Notes: a model not told the origin generated them from the letters alone. 64,000 nt of DNA from Pseudoalteromonas rhizosphaerae (GCF_902498845.1 NZ_CABVLM010000001.1:124001-188000), one strand, 5' to 3'. Positions 1 through 9,311 are shown, numbered from the stretch's first letter. Numbers and translations are program-made.

Positions 1-242
1 ATGAACCAGACTTTCGCCGTAACATATAAATGGTGTGAATAAAATGAATGCACTAAGCAGATATTTTTTCATTATAATATCCTTATTTATCGCCATGTTA
101 AATCAGCGTGGTTAGTCAGGTGCATTAAACACAGTTATGCTTTGTGCTAGACGCAGAATGATTTAGAATTGGACTCAAGAGTCTAATTTTGTATAAATAT
201 AAACCAATCAAACTAGACTGTCTAGTTTGATTTGAGGTGAAA
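1..242. other. Left-edge non-coding region before the TetR gene
   Basis: A short open frame from base 1 ends in a stop at 40-42 (…YKWCE) and could be the tail of a gene entering from the left, but it is too short to judge. The rest is AT-rich and holds the operator and ribosome-binding site of the TetR gene. I see no other gene here. Confidence 0.3.
208..230. promoter_or_regulatory. Perfect 23-bp palindrome, likely TetR operator
   Basis: Arms TCAAACTAGAC (208-218) and GTCTAGTTTGA (220-230) are exact reverse complements around a single central T. The site ends 12 bases before the ATG of the TetR-family gene, the usual position for negative autoregulation. The ribosome-binding site GAGG follows directly at 234-237. 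The palindrome is seen in the sequence; its use by the neighbouring regulator is inferred. Confidence 0.75.
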
Positions 243-848
243 ATGGAAATAACTACCCTAAGTCGGTCAGAACAAAAACGACAACAAATTATTACAGCTG
301 CAACGACCTTGTTCATGGATAAAGGCTTTCCTAATACCAGCATGGATCAAATTGCTAAATTAGCCCAAGTATCTAAACAAACGGTTTATAGTCATTTCAA
401 AGACAAAAATAATCTATTTGTTGAAACTGTAACAGCGCATTGTTCCTCCTCAAACTTACGTAAAGAGCGTTTTGAGCCAGCGCAAAGCCTAGAGGAAAAC
501 TTACTACGTGTTGTGACTAATTTTATTACACTGGTATTTTCACCCGAGGCATTGAAAGTATACGACACGTGCGTAGCGCACAAAGATGAATACCCTGAGT
601 TGGCCTTATTGTTTTATGACGCCGCCCCTAAAGTAGTGATGCAGCAGGTAGAGGTCTGCTTATGTAGTATTGCACAGGCGGGCTTGCTTGATATCGACAA
701 CCCTAAGTTTGCCACGTTACAGTTACTGGGCATGGCCACAGGTGATTGGAAATTACGCCATGCACTTGGGCACGCAAAAATTAATGATGTACCGCCAGCA
801 GCATATATTGAAGATTGCGTAAGGCGGTTTATTAAAATGTATCGCTAA
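243..848 (+). CDS. TetR/AcrR family transcriptional regulator
   Basis: A 201-residue one-component repressor. The N-terminal DNA-binding domain has a clear TetR helix-turn-helix at about residues 34-53 (MDQIAKLAQVSKQTVYSHF), after the usual LFxxKGFxxTS helix. The all-helical C-terminal part would bind a ligand that cannot be named from sequence. I chose the ATG at 243 over the in-frame GTG at 237 because GAGG at 234-237 gives a 5-base spacing to the ATG and would overlap the GTG. The perfect palindrome just upstream suggests autoregulation. The gene runs convergently into a VC0807-type membrane protein 17 bases downstream, so its target operon is not obvious from this window; a target outside the left edge is possible. 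Confidence 0.85.
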   Translation: MEITTLSRSEQKRQQIITAATTLFMDKGFPNTSMDQIAKLAQVSKQTVYSHFKDKNNLFVETVTAHCSSSNLRKERFEPAQSLEENLLRVVTNFITLVFSPEALKVYDTCVAHKDEYPELALLFYDAAPKVVMQQVEVCLCSIAQAGLLDIDNPKFATLQLLGMATGDWKLRHALGHAKINDVPPAAYIEDCVRRFIKMYR

Positions 849-865
849 GGCTTTTGAGTAACCAC

Positions 866-1555
866 TTACTGCAATATAAATTCATCGATAGGTTGTTTAG
901 TTAATTTACCTATTTGCTTAAAAATGAAAATAATTGCTCCGCCTAATAGCACCATAGTCGGCGCCACAATGACTGGGTAGCTTAACCAAGTCATACGTCC
1001 TAACTCTTCGGCATAAGCTGTGGTGCCGGGCATACTAACAACAATACTTTTCGCTAAAAAGTAGTTGAGTGTTGCAGATAAAAAGAACGCACTGGCAACA
1101 ATAAAACCGGCAAGACGCATTTTTGCATCAAATACCGCGGTGTTGTTTTGTTGCTCTAACGAATGCATAAGTTTATCAATATCAAGCAATTCAGGGTTAA
1201 TTAGTAATTTACGGATCAGCGGATAAGGGGTGTACTGGCTGATCAATACAATCACACCAATAATTGCTGGTACCATCGCTTCTTTAATCGCGATATAAGC
1301 TGGGTCAAGTTCAAATAAACTGATACCGCCAGTAAGTAGTACGCTGATAATGCCAAGTACTGAGAAAAAGTTTACTTTGCCTGATTGTTTAAGTTCCCAC
1401 AAACCAAATAACAGCGGAAAAGCAAGTGCTACCACTACTGCCCATACCGGGCCTAACGTATCAGGTGTACTAAAGCGGCTTAAAATCACCGCAGGTAAAA
1501 TAATATTAAAAATTATATTACTAAAAAAATTACTCTTCTTTTTTGCCGCTGTCAT
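866..1555 (-). CDS. VC0807-family integral membrane protein
   Basis: A 229-residue protein with about six hydrophobic segments and no signal peptide, resembling the VC0807-type membrane proteins found in Vibrio and Alteromonadales. An N-terminal basic stretch (AAKKKS) precedes the first membrane span (IIFNIILPAVIL). The segment YTPYPLIRKLLINPELL about half-way looks like a cytoplasmic loop. The molecular function of the family is unknown to me, and no catalytic motif is visible. It lies convergent to the TetR gene and 107 bases downstream of the LysR gene on the same strand, which is loose spacing for an operon. The family assignment is from recalled sequence resemblance. Confidence 0.6.
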   Translation of the reverse strand: MTAAKKKSNFFSNIIFNIILPAVILSRFSTPDTLGPVWAVVVALAFPLLFGLWELKQSGKVNFFSVLGIISVLLTGGISLFELDPAYIAIKEAMVPAIIGVIVLISQYTPYPLIRKLLINPELLDIDKLMHSLEQQNNTAVFDAKMRLAGFIVASAFFLSATLNYFLAKSIVVSMPGTTAYAEELGRMTWLSYPVIVAPTMVLLGGAIIFIFKQIGKLTKQPIDEFILQ

Positions 1556-1662
1556 TATGCATCAATCATTGGTATTCAATACATAAAGTATATACACAAG
1601 TTACTTTAAGATATAGACCCGCTGTGTTGCAGTAGTTACAAGTAAGTTTAGGATAATTTGCT

Positions 1663-2571
1663 TTATGCAGACTGCTTTAATGAATCTGAGATTTCATCAC
1701 AGTGCTGTTTTAAAATTTCGATAGCCAGTTTGGTTTTACCTGCCAAAATATCTCTTGCTGGGGTAATTGCATACACACTGTAGGTGGGCAGTTGCCAGTC
1801 AGTGCATAACTCAACGAGTTCTCCTTCTAGCAATAATGATTGTACTTCTGGCTTTGGTAAAATTGCATAACCAACGCCATCACACACTAATTGAATAATA
1901 CTGTGCATGTTATTAACCACGATACGTGGTTTTGGGAGCGCTTTTTTTTGGCTGTTTAAACTATGCGTTAGTGGGTGATCTGCAGTGCAATGCGAGATAC
2001 GAGTATGATGGTTTAACTGCCAAGGCGACAGTGTGCAATGCTCAGCCAATGGGTGACTTTTATGCACACATAATACGAGTGGCCACTTCGCCAAAGGCCG
2101 AGCAACTAAACTTGAATCATCCAGCGGGCCAATCGCTATAGCCAAATCAGCGCCCGACTTTATTATATCAAGGGGTTCGTCAGATAAAGTCAGTTGCACA
2201 TCAAAATCAGGGTACTGGTTGGTTAATTTTTTAAGCGGTTCACTTAATATTCCGCCACCAAATCCAACCGGTGCTACTAACTTTAATTGACCACTAGGGC
2301 TGTTTTGTAAATATTGCAGCTTTTCACCAGCTTGTTTTGCAGCGGTGAGGATGGTTACACAGCTTTGATAATAAATCTCGCCAGCCTCGGTGAGTGTCAG
2401 TTCTCGTGGACTGCGATTAAATAAGCTCAACTTAATATCAAGCTCTATTTGTTTGATTTGTTGGCTAATTGCTGATGTGGTCATGGCAAGATCAACTGCG
2501 GCTTTACTCATACTACCCGTTTCAACAATGCGCACAAATACAGTTAATGTGCGAAGTAATTTTGTATTCAT
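1663..2571 (-). CDS. LysR-family regulator, IrgB-like by position
   Basis: A 302-residue LysR-type regulator. The winged helix-turn-helix occupies about residues 3-62 (ETGSMSKAAVDLAMTTSAISQQIK), followed by a linker and a periplasmic-binding-like co-inducer domain (about 90-290). It is divergent from a catecholate-type siderophore receptor with only 120 bases between the two starts. That copies the irgB-irgA arrangement of Vibrio cholerae, where the LysR protein IrgB activates the enterobactin receptor IrgA. Family membership is plain from sequence. The role as activator of the neighbouring receptor is an inference from gene order and from the shared promoter region, which also carries a Fur-box-like sequence. 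Confidence 0.85.
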   Translation of the reverse strand: MNTKLLRTLTVFVRIVETGSMSKAAVDLAMTTSAISQQIKQIELDIKLSLFNRSPRELTLTEAGEIYYQSCVTILTAAKQAGEKLQYLQNSPSGQLKLVAPVGFGGGILSEPLKKLTNQYPDFDVQLTLSDEPLDIIKSGADLAIAIGPLDDSSLVARPLAKWPLVLCVHKSHPLAEHCTLSPWQLNHHTRISHCTADHPLTHSLNSQKKALPKPRIVVNNMHSIIQLVCDGVGYAILPKPEVQSLLLEGELVELCTDWQLPTYSVYAITPARDILAGKTKLAIEILKQHCDEISDSLKQSA

Positions 2572-2647
2572 TTGGTTAAGTCTTACTTAATACAGTTTTA
2601 AGAAAATACACATTGTAGAAAAAGGAACATCTCACTACCATGCAAAC

Positions 2648-2666
2648 GCTAATTATTATCATTTAA
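2648..2666. promoter_or_regulatory. Fur-box-like sequence in the LysR/receptor divergent promoter
   Basis: Read on the minus strand, 2648-2666 matches 14 of 19 positions of the classical Fur consensus GATAATGATAATCATTATC, including an uninterrupted AATGATAAT core. It lies 26 bases before the receptor start, where bound Fur-Fe(II) would block transcription in iron-replete cells. The match is seen; binding is inferred. Confidence 0.6.
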
Positions 2667-2691
2667 ACTGCATTTGTCACGGAGAAAAATC

Positions 2692-4680
2692 ATGAACACG
2701 GTAAGTTGTAAGTTAATACCGTTAACTAGCGCCATTTTAACCGCGCTTAGTTTATCCAGCTCAATAGTGTTAGCTGATGAAATGAAACAAGATATGGAAG
2801 TTATCGTGGTATCAGCGTCAGGTTATGAGCAAATGTTAAAGGACGCGCCAGCAAGCATCAGTGTGATTGATCGCGCAGACCTGGAAAAACGCTTTTATCG
2901 TGACTTAACCGATGCAATGACCGATGTCCCTGGAGTTGTGGTTACTGGCGGTGGCGATCGCAAAGATATAAGCCTGCGAGGCATGGCTAGCCAATACACA
3001 TTAATTTTAGTTGATGGCCAGCGACAATCATCACGTGAAACAAGGCCAAACAGTGATGGACCAGGTGTTGAAGGTGCATGGACACCGCCAATCTCTGCAA
3101 TTGAACGCATTGAAGTGATACGTGGGCCTATGTCGTCCTTGTATGGCTCAGACGCTATCGGTGGGGTGATAAACATTATTACTCGAAAAACACCCCAGCA
3201 GTGGTATGGTGAGCTGCGTTTAGACAGTACAGTTCAACAAAGTAGCGACTCAGGTAATACTAATCAAGGTAGTTTTTTCGCAGCTGGTGGACTTGTCCCA
3301 GAATTATTAGGTGTGCAATTATATGGGCAGTTTTCAAAACGTGACGAAGATAACTTTACTTCAGGCTTTAGGGGCAAAGAGCAAAGTAACCTTAAAGCAA
3401 AGTTTATTTTAACGCCAAACGATAATCACGAAATAATGCTAGAGGTTGGCAGCGCGCAGCAAAAATTTGAAAACACACTGGGTAAAACAGTTGAACCATT
3501 GGCGCCGGGTGAAAGCTGTGGCCGAAGAGGTTGCCCAGAATCATCGACAACAGAGTATGAGCAACAAACTTACTCGTTAACCCATAACGGTTATTATGAC
3601 TTTGGTAACTCGCGCAGCTATTTAAAATACGATAAGTACGATAATACTTCTCGTGAAATGTTTGTTGAAAACACGGATGCGCAAACCAGTTGGACTTTAC
3701 CGATTTTTGCCGGTCATAACGCGACGCTTGGTGCAGCCTACTTAAAAGAAGTGCTTGATGATTACACGAGTAATAGGATCAGCGAGTTAACCCATGTAGA
3801 AAATAAACAGTGGTCGGTATTTGCTGAGGATGAGTGGAGCACCAGCGACAAATTTAAGCTCACCACAGGTTTGCGTTACGACCACGACGATAATTTTTCA
3901 GGCCATTGGAGTCCACGTTTATATGGTGTTTATACCGCCTCTAAGGCTATCACTATCAAAGGTGGTATTTCGACAGGTTTTAGAGCGCCTAATATTCGTC
4001 AATCAAATGCAGACTGGGGACAAGTAAGTCGAGGCGGCAATATCTATGGCAACCCAGATCTTAGTCCTGAAAAGTCATTGAATTATGAAATGGGTATTTA
4101 TTACGATCCACGTGGTGATTACACAATCTCAAGTACGGTGTTTTACAATGAGTTTGATGACAAAATTACGCGAATTGCATGCCCACTTACGCAATGCACG
4201 GATGGCCAAAATCAGTTTGGTTCAGATCCGACAACCTATGTAAATGTTGATGAAGCCGTGACTCAAGGGTTTGAATTTTCAGTTTCTTACGACTTAACCA
4301 GCGATTTAGGTTTAAGCGCTAATTACACTTATACCGATTCTGAGCAAAAAACCGGGCAATATAAAGGCAGTCCTCTCAATCAGTTACCTAAACATATAGT
4401 GCAAACATCGTTAAACTGGCAGCCAAGCGATAAGTTAGGGGGGTGGTTACGTGTGCATTATCGTGGTGAGGAAAGTCAACCAACCACAGGACCTTCACAA
4501 AGCAGCCTAATTGCACCTAACTACACGTTAGCCGATGTGGGTGGTAATTATGTTTTGACTAAAAGCGTAAAGTTAGGCTTTGGTATTTATAACCTATTTG
4601 ATAAAGATATCACTGAGAATGAATATGGTTATGTCGAAGACGGACGCCGTTATTGGGCATCGCTCGGGTGGCAGTTTTAA
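2692..4680 (+). CDS. TonB-dependent siderophore receptor (IrgA/CirA-like)
   Basis: A 662-residue outer-membrane receptor for ferric siderophores, probably catecholates. It has a signal peptide (residues about 1-30, ending VLA), a TonB box (MEVIVVSA), a plug domain with the usual ISLRGM, ILVDGQ and RIEVIRGPMSSLYGSDAIGGVINIITRK-type motifs (about 35-165), and a beta barrel closing on an aromatic C-terminus (WQF). The start is the ATG at 2692, preceded by GGAGA at 2681-2685; the longer frame from a TTG at 2674 adds no signal-peptide logic. A paired-cysteine loop (SCGRRGCP) sits in an extracellular loop, as in IrgA/CirA-type receptors. It is divergent from a LysR gene and preceded by a Fur-box-like site, pointing to iron-repressed and regulator-activated expression. 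Substrate identity is inferred. Confidence 0.87.
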   Translation: MNTVSCKLIPLTSAILTALSLSSSIVLADEMKQDMEVIVVSASGYEQMLKDAPASISVIDRADLEKRFYRDLTDAMTDVPGVVVTGGGDRKDISLRGMASQYTLILVDGQRQSSRETRPNSDGPGVEGAWTPPISAIERIEVIRGPMSSLYGSDAIGGVINIITRKTPQQWYGELRLDSTVQQSSDSGNTNQGSFFAAGGLVPELLGVQLYGQFSKRDEDNFTSGFRGKEQSNLKAKFILTPNDNHEIMLEVGSAQQKFENTLGKTVEPLAPGESCGRRGCPESSTTEYEQQTYSLTHNGYYDFGNSRSYLKYDKYDNTSREMFVENTDAQTSWTLPIFAGHNATLGAAYLKEVLDDYTSNRISELTHVENKQWSVFAEDEWSTSDKFKLTTGLRYDHDDNFSGHWSPRLYGVYTASKAITIKGGISTGFRAPNIRQSNADWGQVSRGGNIYGNPDLSPEKSLNYEMGIYYDPRGDYTISSTVFYNEFDDKITRIACPLTQCTDGQNQFGSDPTTYVNVDEAVTQGFEFSVSYDLTSDLGLSANYTYTDSEQKTGQYKGSPLNQLPKHIVQTSLNWQPSDKLGGWLRVHYRGEESQPTTGPSQSSLIAPNYTLADVGGNYVLTKSVKLGFGIYNLFDKDITENEYGYVEDGRRYWASLGWQF

Positions 4681-4715
4681 TGCATACCACTTAGTAACCC
4701 CTGCTTAGGTTAAGT

Positions 4716-4745
4716 AATAAGGTCTCAATTGAGGCCTTATTTTAT
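4716..4745 (+). terminator. Rho-independent terminator after the siderophore receptor
   Basis: Near-perfect inverted repeat AATAAGGTCTCAA / TTGAGGCCTTATT with one mismatch, followed by TTTTA. It starts 36 bases after the receptor stop codon. Confidence 0.75.
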
Positions 4746-5112
4746 AAATGGAGCTTTATAACTAACTGAAAATATAAATAAACTATTGCTGATGAAAAGT
4801 TTCTACTCTAAAGTTAGGGTAGCGTGTGTTTCTATTTCGAAGTTTGCAGCAATGTGTTTGGCTTTTAGGCTAGGCTGAGCTTATGTAGTGTGGTAATTCC
4901 CCATAAATAGGCGATAACGCAGCATAACTGGCAAACATACTATGCTCTAAGTGTTAAACCTAAATTGAACAAATTTTAATCCCGAAAGGTCAGTCTCCTT
5001 AGTAAGGTAAATATTTAATTACACGCTATAATAATTAACCAATATGAAGTGGTTAGATAAGATTTTTTAGCTATAGCATCTGTCGCTATGCAAAATAATA
5101 CGAGGTATTTAT
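4746..5112. other. Non-coding gap, nothing distinctive
   Basis: About 370 AT-rich bases between the receptor terminator and the hybrid kinase. I see no credible open frame, repeat or structured RNA. It should contain the kinase promoter. Confidence 0.5.
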
Positions 5113-7131
5113 TTGAATTTCCTTCGAAGCTTCCATGATATTGTATCTGATCAAAGTCAAAGTTTTGACGAGAAAACGCATAGTTTGCTCAAGTTTGGGC
5201 TTGATGTATTTAATTTAGATATCGCGATTGTTAGTAAAATTGAACAAAATATTTATACCGTGCTCTACGTTATAACACCTGATAATTCTTTAGCTTCTGG
5301 TACAACGTTTGATTTAGAAGGCACTTATTGTGTACATACACTCGCAGCAAATGCCGCGCTTACTTTTCATAAAGCGTCGAGTAGTCGCATTGCAAACCAC
5401 CCATGTTACCTAAATTTCCAGCTCGAATCTTATATTGGGGCGCCAATAAAAGTCGGTTCAAATGTATTCGGTACAGTTAACTTTTCATCACCGGCTGTTT
5501 CAACTCCCTTTTCACAACAAGCCCATGACTACGTTGAGCTATTTGCACAATGGCTGGGTGCTGAGTTTGCCCGCAAGATCACCAATGAACAGCTTATTAA
5601 AAACAACAATACGCTGTTAAAATTAGAGGCTGTAGCAAATATTGGCACGTGGGAAGTTGATTTACTCACTGATAAAGTCACTTGGAGCGAGCAAACACGA
5701 CGTATTTACCAAGTTAGTGATAGCTATGTTCCTGATCTTAATGCTGCGACTGAATTTTTTAAAGCAGGAGAAAGCAGAGAAAGCATCGTTAATGCAGTGA
5801 ACTCTGCAATACAAAGTGGCGAGAAATGGCATCTCGACCTCGAACTTGTTACCGCTAATGGACAGACTTTGTGGGTATCAACATTTGGTGAAGCTGAATT
5901 ATTAAATGGTCGATGTGTGAGGTTATTTGGTACCTTACAAGACGTGACTGAATCGGTCATGCTTCGCGAAGAGTTAAAAAATAAAAAAGCAGAAGCAGAG
6001 CGCATGTTAGAAGATAGAAGCATGCTACTAGCTAAAATAAGTCACGAACTCAGGACACCATTGAACGGCATAACCGGAATGTTAACTACGCTATTAGGTG
6101 AGCGTCGTGAAGATAAGAGAGTTGAAAAACTAAAGATAGCTTTGCGTAGCGCGGATATTTTACTGAGTATAATTAACGAAGTGCTCGACTTTTCAAAAAT
6201 AAACCACGGTGAGTTAAAACTCGAACCAAATCATTTTTTATTAAAAACAATTTTTGTTGATCTTGCTTCGTTGTACATTCCATTGTTTAGAGATAGTAAG
6301 GTTGATTTTCAAACAAATATAACGATAGCAGATGACTGTTGGGCTTATTGCGATAATGCTCGGCTGAGCCAAATTGCGTCAAACTTATTAAGTAACGCGT
6401 TAAAATTCACTGACGAAGGCTTGGTAAAATTTAATGCTGATGTGAATGTAGTCGGTGATAAATTAGCCTTGCATCTTGAAGTGTGTGACAGCGGAAGGGG
6501 GATGACCAACTCATTTTTAGATTCATTGTTCTCACCTTTTACACAAGAAATAGACGCCAAAAAGAGTAAAGGTGGTACCGGCTTAGGCTTGGCAATCGTA
6601 AAAGAATTGATTGATTTTATGGGGGGGACAATAACGGTTGATAGTACTTTTAATCAGGGGACGACATTTATCGTGGATATCCCACTTGCAGTCGGCGCAG
6701 TACAAATCGAAAATAATCCTCGGGTAAACGTTGTCATAGCGGCAACTAATTTATCGGTTTTAGTTGTTGATGATAACCAAATAAACCGATTGGTACTGGA
6801 CGCTTCGCTTGAAAAATTAAATATTAAAGCCGATTTTGCAGTTGATGGCGAAGACGCAATTTTAAAGTGTAAGCAAAAAAAATACGATCTTATTTTTATG
6901 GATTGCGTGATGCCGCAGCTGGATGGACTTGAGGCCACTAAAATTTTGCGAGCACAACATATTTGTCCTTATGCAGATACCTTAATAGTGGCATTAACTG
7001 CAAATACATCATCTACCGATAAAGTTGCGTGCAAAGAAGCTGGCATGGATATGTTTATTTCAAAGCCTTTTAAACTACATTCGATTGAGGAAGCGGTAGT
7101 TAATGCTGTAGGAAAGAGCAAAACTAAATAA
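5113..7131 (+). CDS. Hybrid sensor histidine kinase, GAF-PAS-HisKA-HATPase-REC
   Basis: A 672-residue cytoplasmic two-component sensor; no membrane segment is visible. Order: GAF domain (about 20-150), PAS domain (about 168-282, ending GTLQDVTE), a short coiled coil, HisKA dimerisation domain with the phospho-acceptor His311 in SHELRTP, HATPase domain with N box (NALKF), G1 (CDSGRGM) and G2 (GGTGLGLAIV), then a receiver domain (about 549-665) with acidic pair Asp553/Asp554, phospho-acceptor Asp597 (MDCVMP) and Lys651 (SKPFK). All catalytic residues are present. I accept the TTG start at 5113 because GAGG at 5102-5105 lies 7 bases upstream. No separate response regulator or Hpt gene is adjacent, so its output partner is unknown. 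The neighbouring diguanylate cyclase is a possible functional partner. Confidence 0.87.
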   Translation: MNFLRSFHDIVSDQSQSFDEKTHSLLKFGLDVFNLDIAIVSKIEQNIYTVLYVITPDNSLASGTTFDLEGTYCVHTLAANAALTFHKASSSRIANHPCYLNFQLESYIGAPIKVGSNVFGTVNFSSPAVSTPFSQQAHDYVELFAQWLGAEFARKITNEQLIKNNNTLLKLEAVANIGTWEVDLLTDKVTWSEQTRRIYQVSDSYVPDLNAATEFFKAGESRESIVNAVNSAIQSGEKWHLDLELVTANGQTLWVSTFGEAELLNGRCVRLFGTLQDVTESVMLREELKNKKAEAERMLEDRSMLLAKISHELRTPLNGITGMLTTLLGERREDKRVEKLKIALRSADILLSIINEVLDFSKINHGELKLEPNHFLLKTIFVDLASLYIPLFRDSKVDFQTNITIADDCWAYCDNARLSQIASNLLSNALKFTDEGLVKFNADVNVVGDKLALHLEVCDSGRGMTNSFLDSLFSPFTQEIDAKKSKGGTGLGLAIVKELIDFMGGTITVDSTFNQGTTFIVDIPLAVGAVQIENNPRVNVVIAATNLSVLVVDDNQINRLVLDASLEKLNIKADFAVDGEDAILKCKQKKYDLIFMDCVMPQLDGLEATKILRAQHICPYADTLIVALTANTSSTDKVACKEAGMDMFISKPFKLHSIEEAVVNAVGKSKTK

Positions 7132-7384
7132 ATAAGCTAGTTTATTAACAGAGAAACATAACGTGGCCTAATATTTGTATGTTTTTTAATGTGGTATTTG
7201 ATAAAACGCACTATGATTAGTTTTATTATCGCAATATATTATTATTTCTTTATAGCTCTCAACAGCAATGAACCGTATCCTAAGATACGTTATACACTAT
7301 TACGCAATGATTGATTGCTTAACTGATGGGTACTGTAAATAAATAATAAAGACTGTATTTTTACTGTTTGAGGCATGGAGTTGA

Positions 7385-8248
7385 ATGAAAAATAGTGGTG
7401 TGATTTGTCTCTCGGATGTACTTGAACTGATGCTTGACGCTGTTTGCGTGGTTGACAAGCAAGGGGTATTTGTTTTTGTGAGCGCGGCTTTTAAAGACAT
7501 TTTTGGTTACGAGCCTTGCGAAGTAATTGGTAAACCAATGCTCGACTTTGTTTATAAAGAAGATATTGAGATCACGCTTGACGCAGTAAATACGTTATTA
7601 TCTGGGGGCTCTAAACCGCGCTTTGAAAATCGTTGGGTGAGAAAAGACGGGCGAGTGGTGCATATATTATGGTCTGTCCGCTGGTCTGATTCACATCAGT
7701 TCAGAATTGCTGTTGCTCATGATATCACCGAGCGCAAAAAATTTGAAAAGCAATTACAACATATGGTGGGACATGATCAGTTAACTGGGTTGCCCAATCG
7801 CATGCTGTTACTTGACCGAATTCAATCAACATTAACGAAAGCTGACCGACAGCAGGTTGAATTATCGCTACTATTTATAGATTTTGATGGTTTTAAAGAA
7901 GTTAATGATTCATATGGGCATCAATGTGGTGATCGATTATTACAAGCCATTGCTGCTCGGCTACAAGGGTGTATTCGAGGGTCTGATACTGTTGGGCGTT
8001 TAGGTGGCGACGAATTTTTAGTCTTACTTCATGGGATTAGCTTACGCTCAGACGTACATAAAACAGCTGAAAAAATCCGCAAAGAGTGCGAACAAGCTTT
8101 TGTGATAGATGAACATTCATTACAGCTTTCAGTCAGTATCGGTATCGCCAGTTATCCTGAAATGGGCGAGAATGAACAACAACTTATTCAACATGCAGAT
8201 CAAGCAATGTATGTTGCAAAAAATGCAGGGGGTAATCGTATTGTCTAA
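7385..8248 (+). CDS. Diguanylate cyclase, PAS-GGDEF
   Basis: A 287-residue cyclase making c-di-GMP from two GTP. An N-terminal PAS domain (about 10-120, ending AVAHDITERK) is joined by a short helix to a GGDEF domain (about 125-287). The active-site loop GGDEF is intact at residues 207-211, and the allosteric inhibition site RxxD is present as RGSD at 198-201, exactly five residues upstream, so product feedback is expected. No EAL domain or membrane segment is visible, which suggests a cytosolic enzyme controlled by a PAS ligand. The ATG at 7385 has GGAG at 7377-7380. It lies 253 bases after the hybrid kinase on the same strand, probably with its own promoter. Confidence 0.87.
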   Translation: MKNSGVICLSDVLELMLDAVCVVDKQGVFVFVSAAFKDIFGYEPCEVIGKPMLDFVYKEDIEITLDAVNTLLSGGSKPRFENRWVRKDGRVVHILWSVRWSDSHQFRIAVAHDITERKKFEKQLQHMVGHDQLTGLPNRMLLLDRIQSTLTKADRQQVELSLLFIDFDGFKEVNDSYGHQCGDRLLQAIAARLQGCIRGSDTVGRLGGDEFLVLLHGISLRSDVHKTAEKIRKECEQAFVIDEHSLQLSVSIGIASYPEMGENEQQLIQHADQAMYVAKNAGGNRIV

Positions 8249-8320
8249 ACACGTTACTCCCCTTTGATCAAAATCAACATTTAGCTTTATAACTAATATT
8301 TTTACGTCTTTTTTGGTTTG

Positions 8321-9184
8321 TTAGTTGCTGTCTTTACTTGTAGACATTGAACTGCCAACCGATGCAACTATCACCAAAAGAATGGCTAACCATTGCCAAA
8401 GAGTTAATAACTCGCCTAAAATTATAAAGCCAGCAAGTGCCGCAATAGCGGGCTCTAAGCTCATCATAATACTAAACCCTTGTGCAGGCATATTACGCAG
8501 TGCAACCATTTCCAGTGTATAAGGTAGGGCACTTGACATAATAGCAACCAATAAACCTAAAGGGATCACTTCCCAGTTTAGTAGTGCACCACCTTGAGAA
8601 ATAGCACCATAAGGCACTAATATAAGTGCAGCGACACTCATACCAAGGGCAACAGTCATCCCGCCAGAGCTTTGATTACCCGTTTTTTTGCCAAATAAGA
8701 TATAGCCAGCCCAACACGCACCAGCTCCCAGTGCCAGAATCACGCCCAGTAGATCGAGACTTTCTTCACCTTTCATATCCGGGAGCAACATTACAATCCC
8801 CGCTATGGCACAGGCGACCCAAAATAAATCTCGCTTACGTCGCGATGATAGCAGCGCTACCGCTAACGGGCCGGTAAATTCAAGTGCGACTGCAATCCCC
8901 AATGGAATACGCTCAATGGCGTAGTAAAATAAAATGTTCATACCGCCTAAGCATAAGCCATAAACAATAATTGGCATGCGTTGACCCAGTGGTGGAAAGG
9001 CGCGCCAAGGTTTAAACACTAAGCACAATATAGCTGCTGAGAAACCTAAACGAAGTGCGGTTGTCCCTTCTGGACCAATTATTGGAAACAGTTGCTTAGC
9101 AATTGAAGCGCCTGATTGAATAGTCACCATGGCAAGTAATACGCAAATAACAGCAATGAAAAAAGGAGAAATAACTCGAGACAT
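8321..9184 (-). CDS. EamA-family exporter, RhtA-like (threonine/homoserine)
   Basis: A 287-residue inner-membrane protein with about ten hydrophobic helices and two EamA repeats. The N-terminus (TIQSGASIAKQLFP, then GTTALRL and FKPWR) closely follows my recollection of Escherichia coli RhtA (about 295 residues), which exports threonine and homoserine. Other recognisable pieces are LEFTGPLAVAL in the first half and MSLEPAIAALAGFIILGE in the second. It is convergent with the diguanylate cyclase and monocistronic by position. Fold and family are firm; the transported amino acid is inferred from resemblance. Confidence 0.75.
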   Translation of the reverse strand: MSRVISPFFIAVICVLLAMVTIQSGASIAKQLFPIIGPEGTTALRLGFSAAILCLVFKPWRAFPPLGQRMPIIVYGLCLGGMNILFYYAIERIPLGIAVALEFTGPLAVALLSSRRKRDLFWVACAIAGIVMLLPDMKGEESLDLLGVILALGAGACWAGYILFGKKTGNQSSGGMTVALGMSVAALILVPYGAISQGGALLNWEVIPLGLLVAIMSSALPYTLEMVALRNMPAQGFSIMMSLEPAIAALAGFIILGELLTLWQWLAILLVIVASVGSSMSTSKDSN

Positions 9185-9281
9185 AACGTATAAAAAATGA
9201 AAAAGGAAATTATCTGCAGAGTGTACAGATTAATGTAACAATTTAATATATTTGCGATAAATAGCAGCCATTAAGTGATGC

Positions 9282-9311
9282 AGGCTCACGTATTAAACAA
9301 TGCGTGAGCCT
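9282..9311 (-). terminator. Inverted repeat beyond the PepSY operon
   Basis: Perfect 9-bp arms AGGCTCACG (9282-9290) and CGTGAGCCT (9303-9311) with a 12-base loop, starting 4 bases beyond the stop of the PepSY gene. The minus-strand side lacks a clear U-tract, so termination strength is uncertain. Confidence 0.45.

Noticed and set aside
125-343. Minus-strand open frame over the TetR promoter
   Set aside because: It covers the operator and ribosome-binding site of a well-supported gene on the other strand and has no domain or ribosome-binding site.
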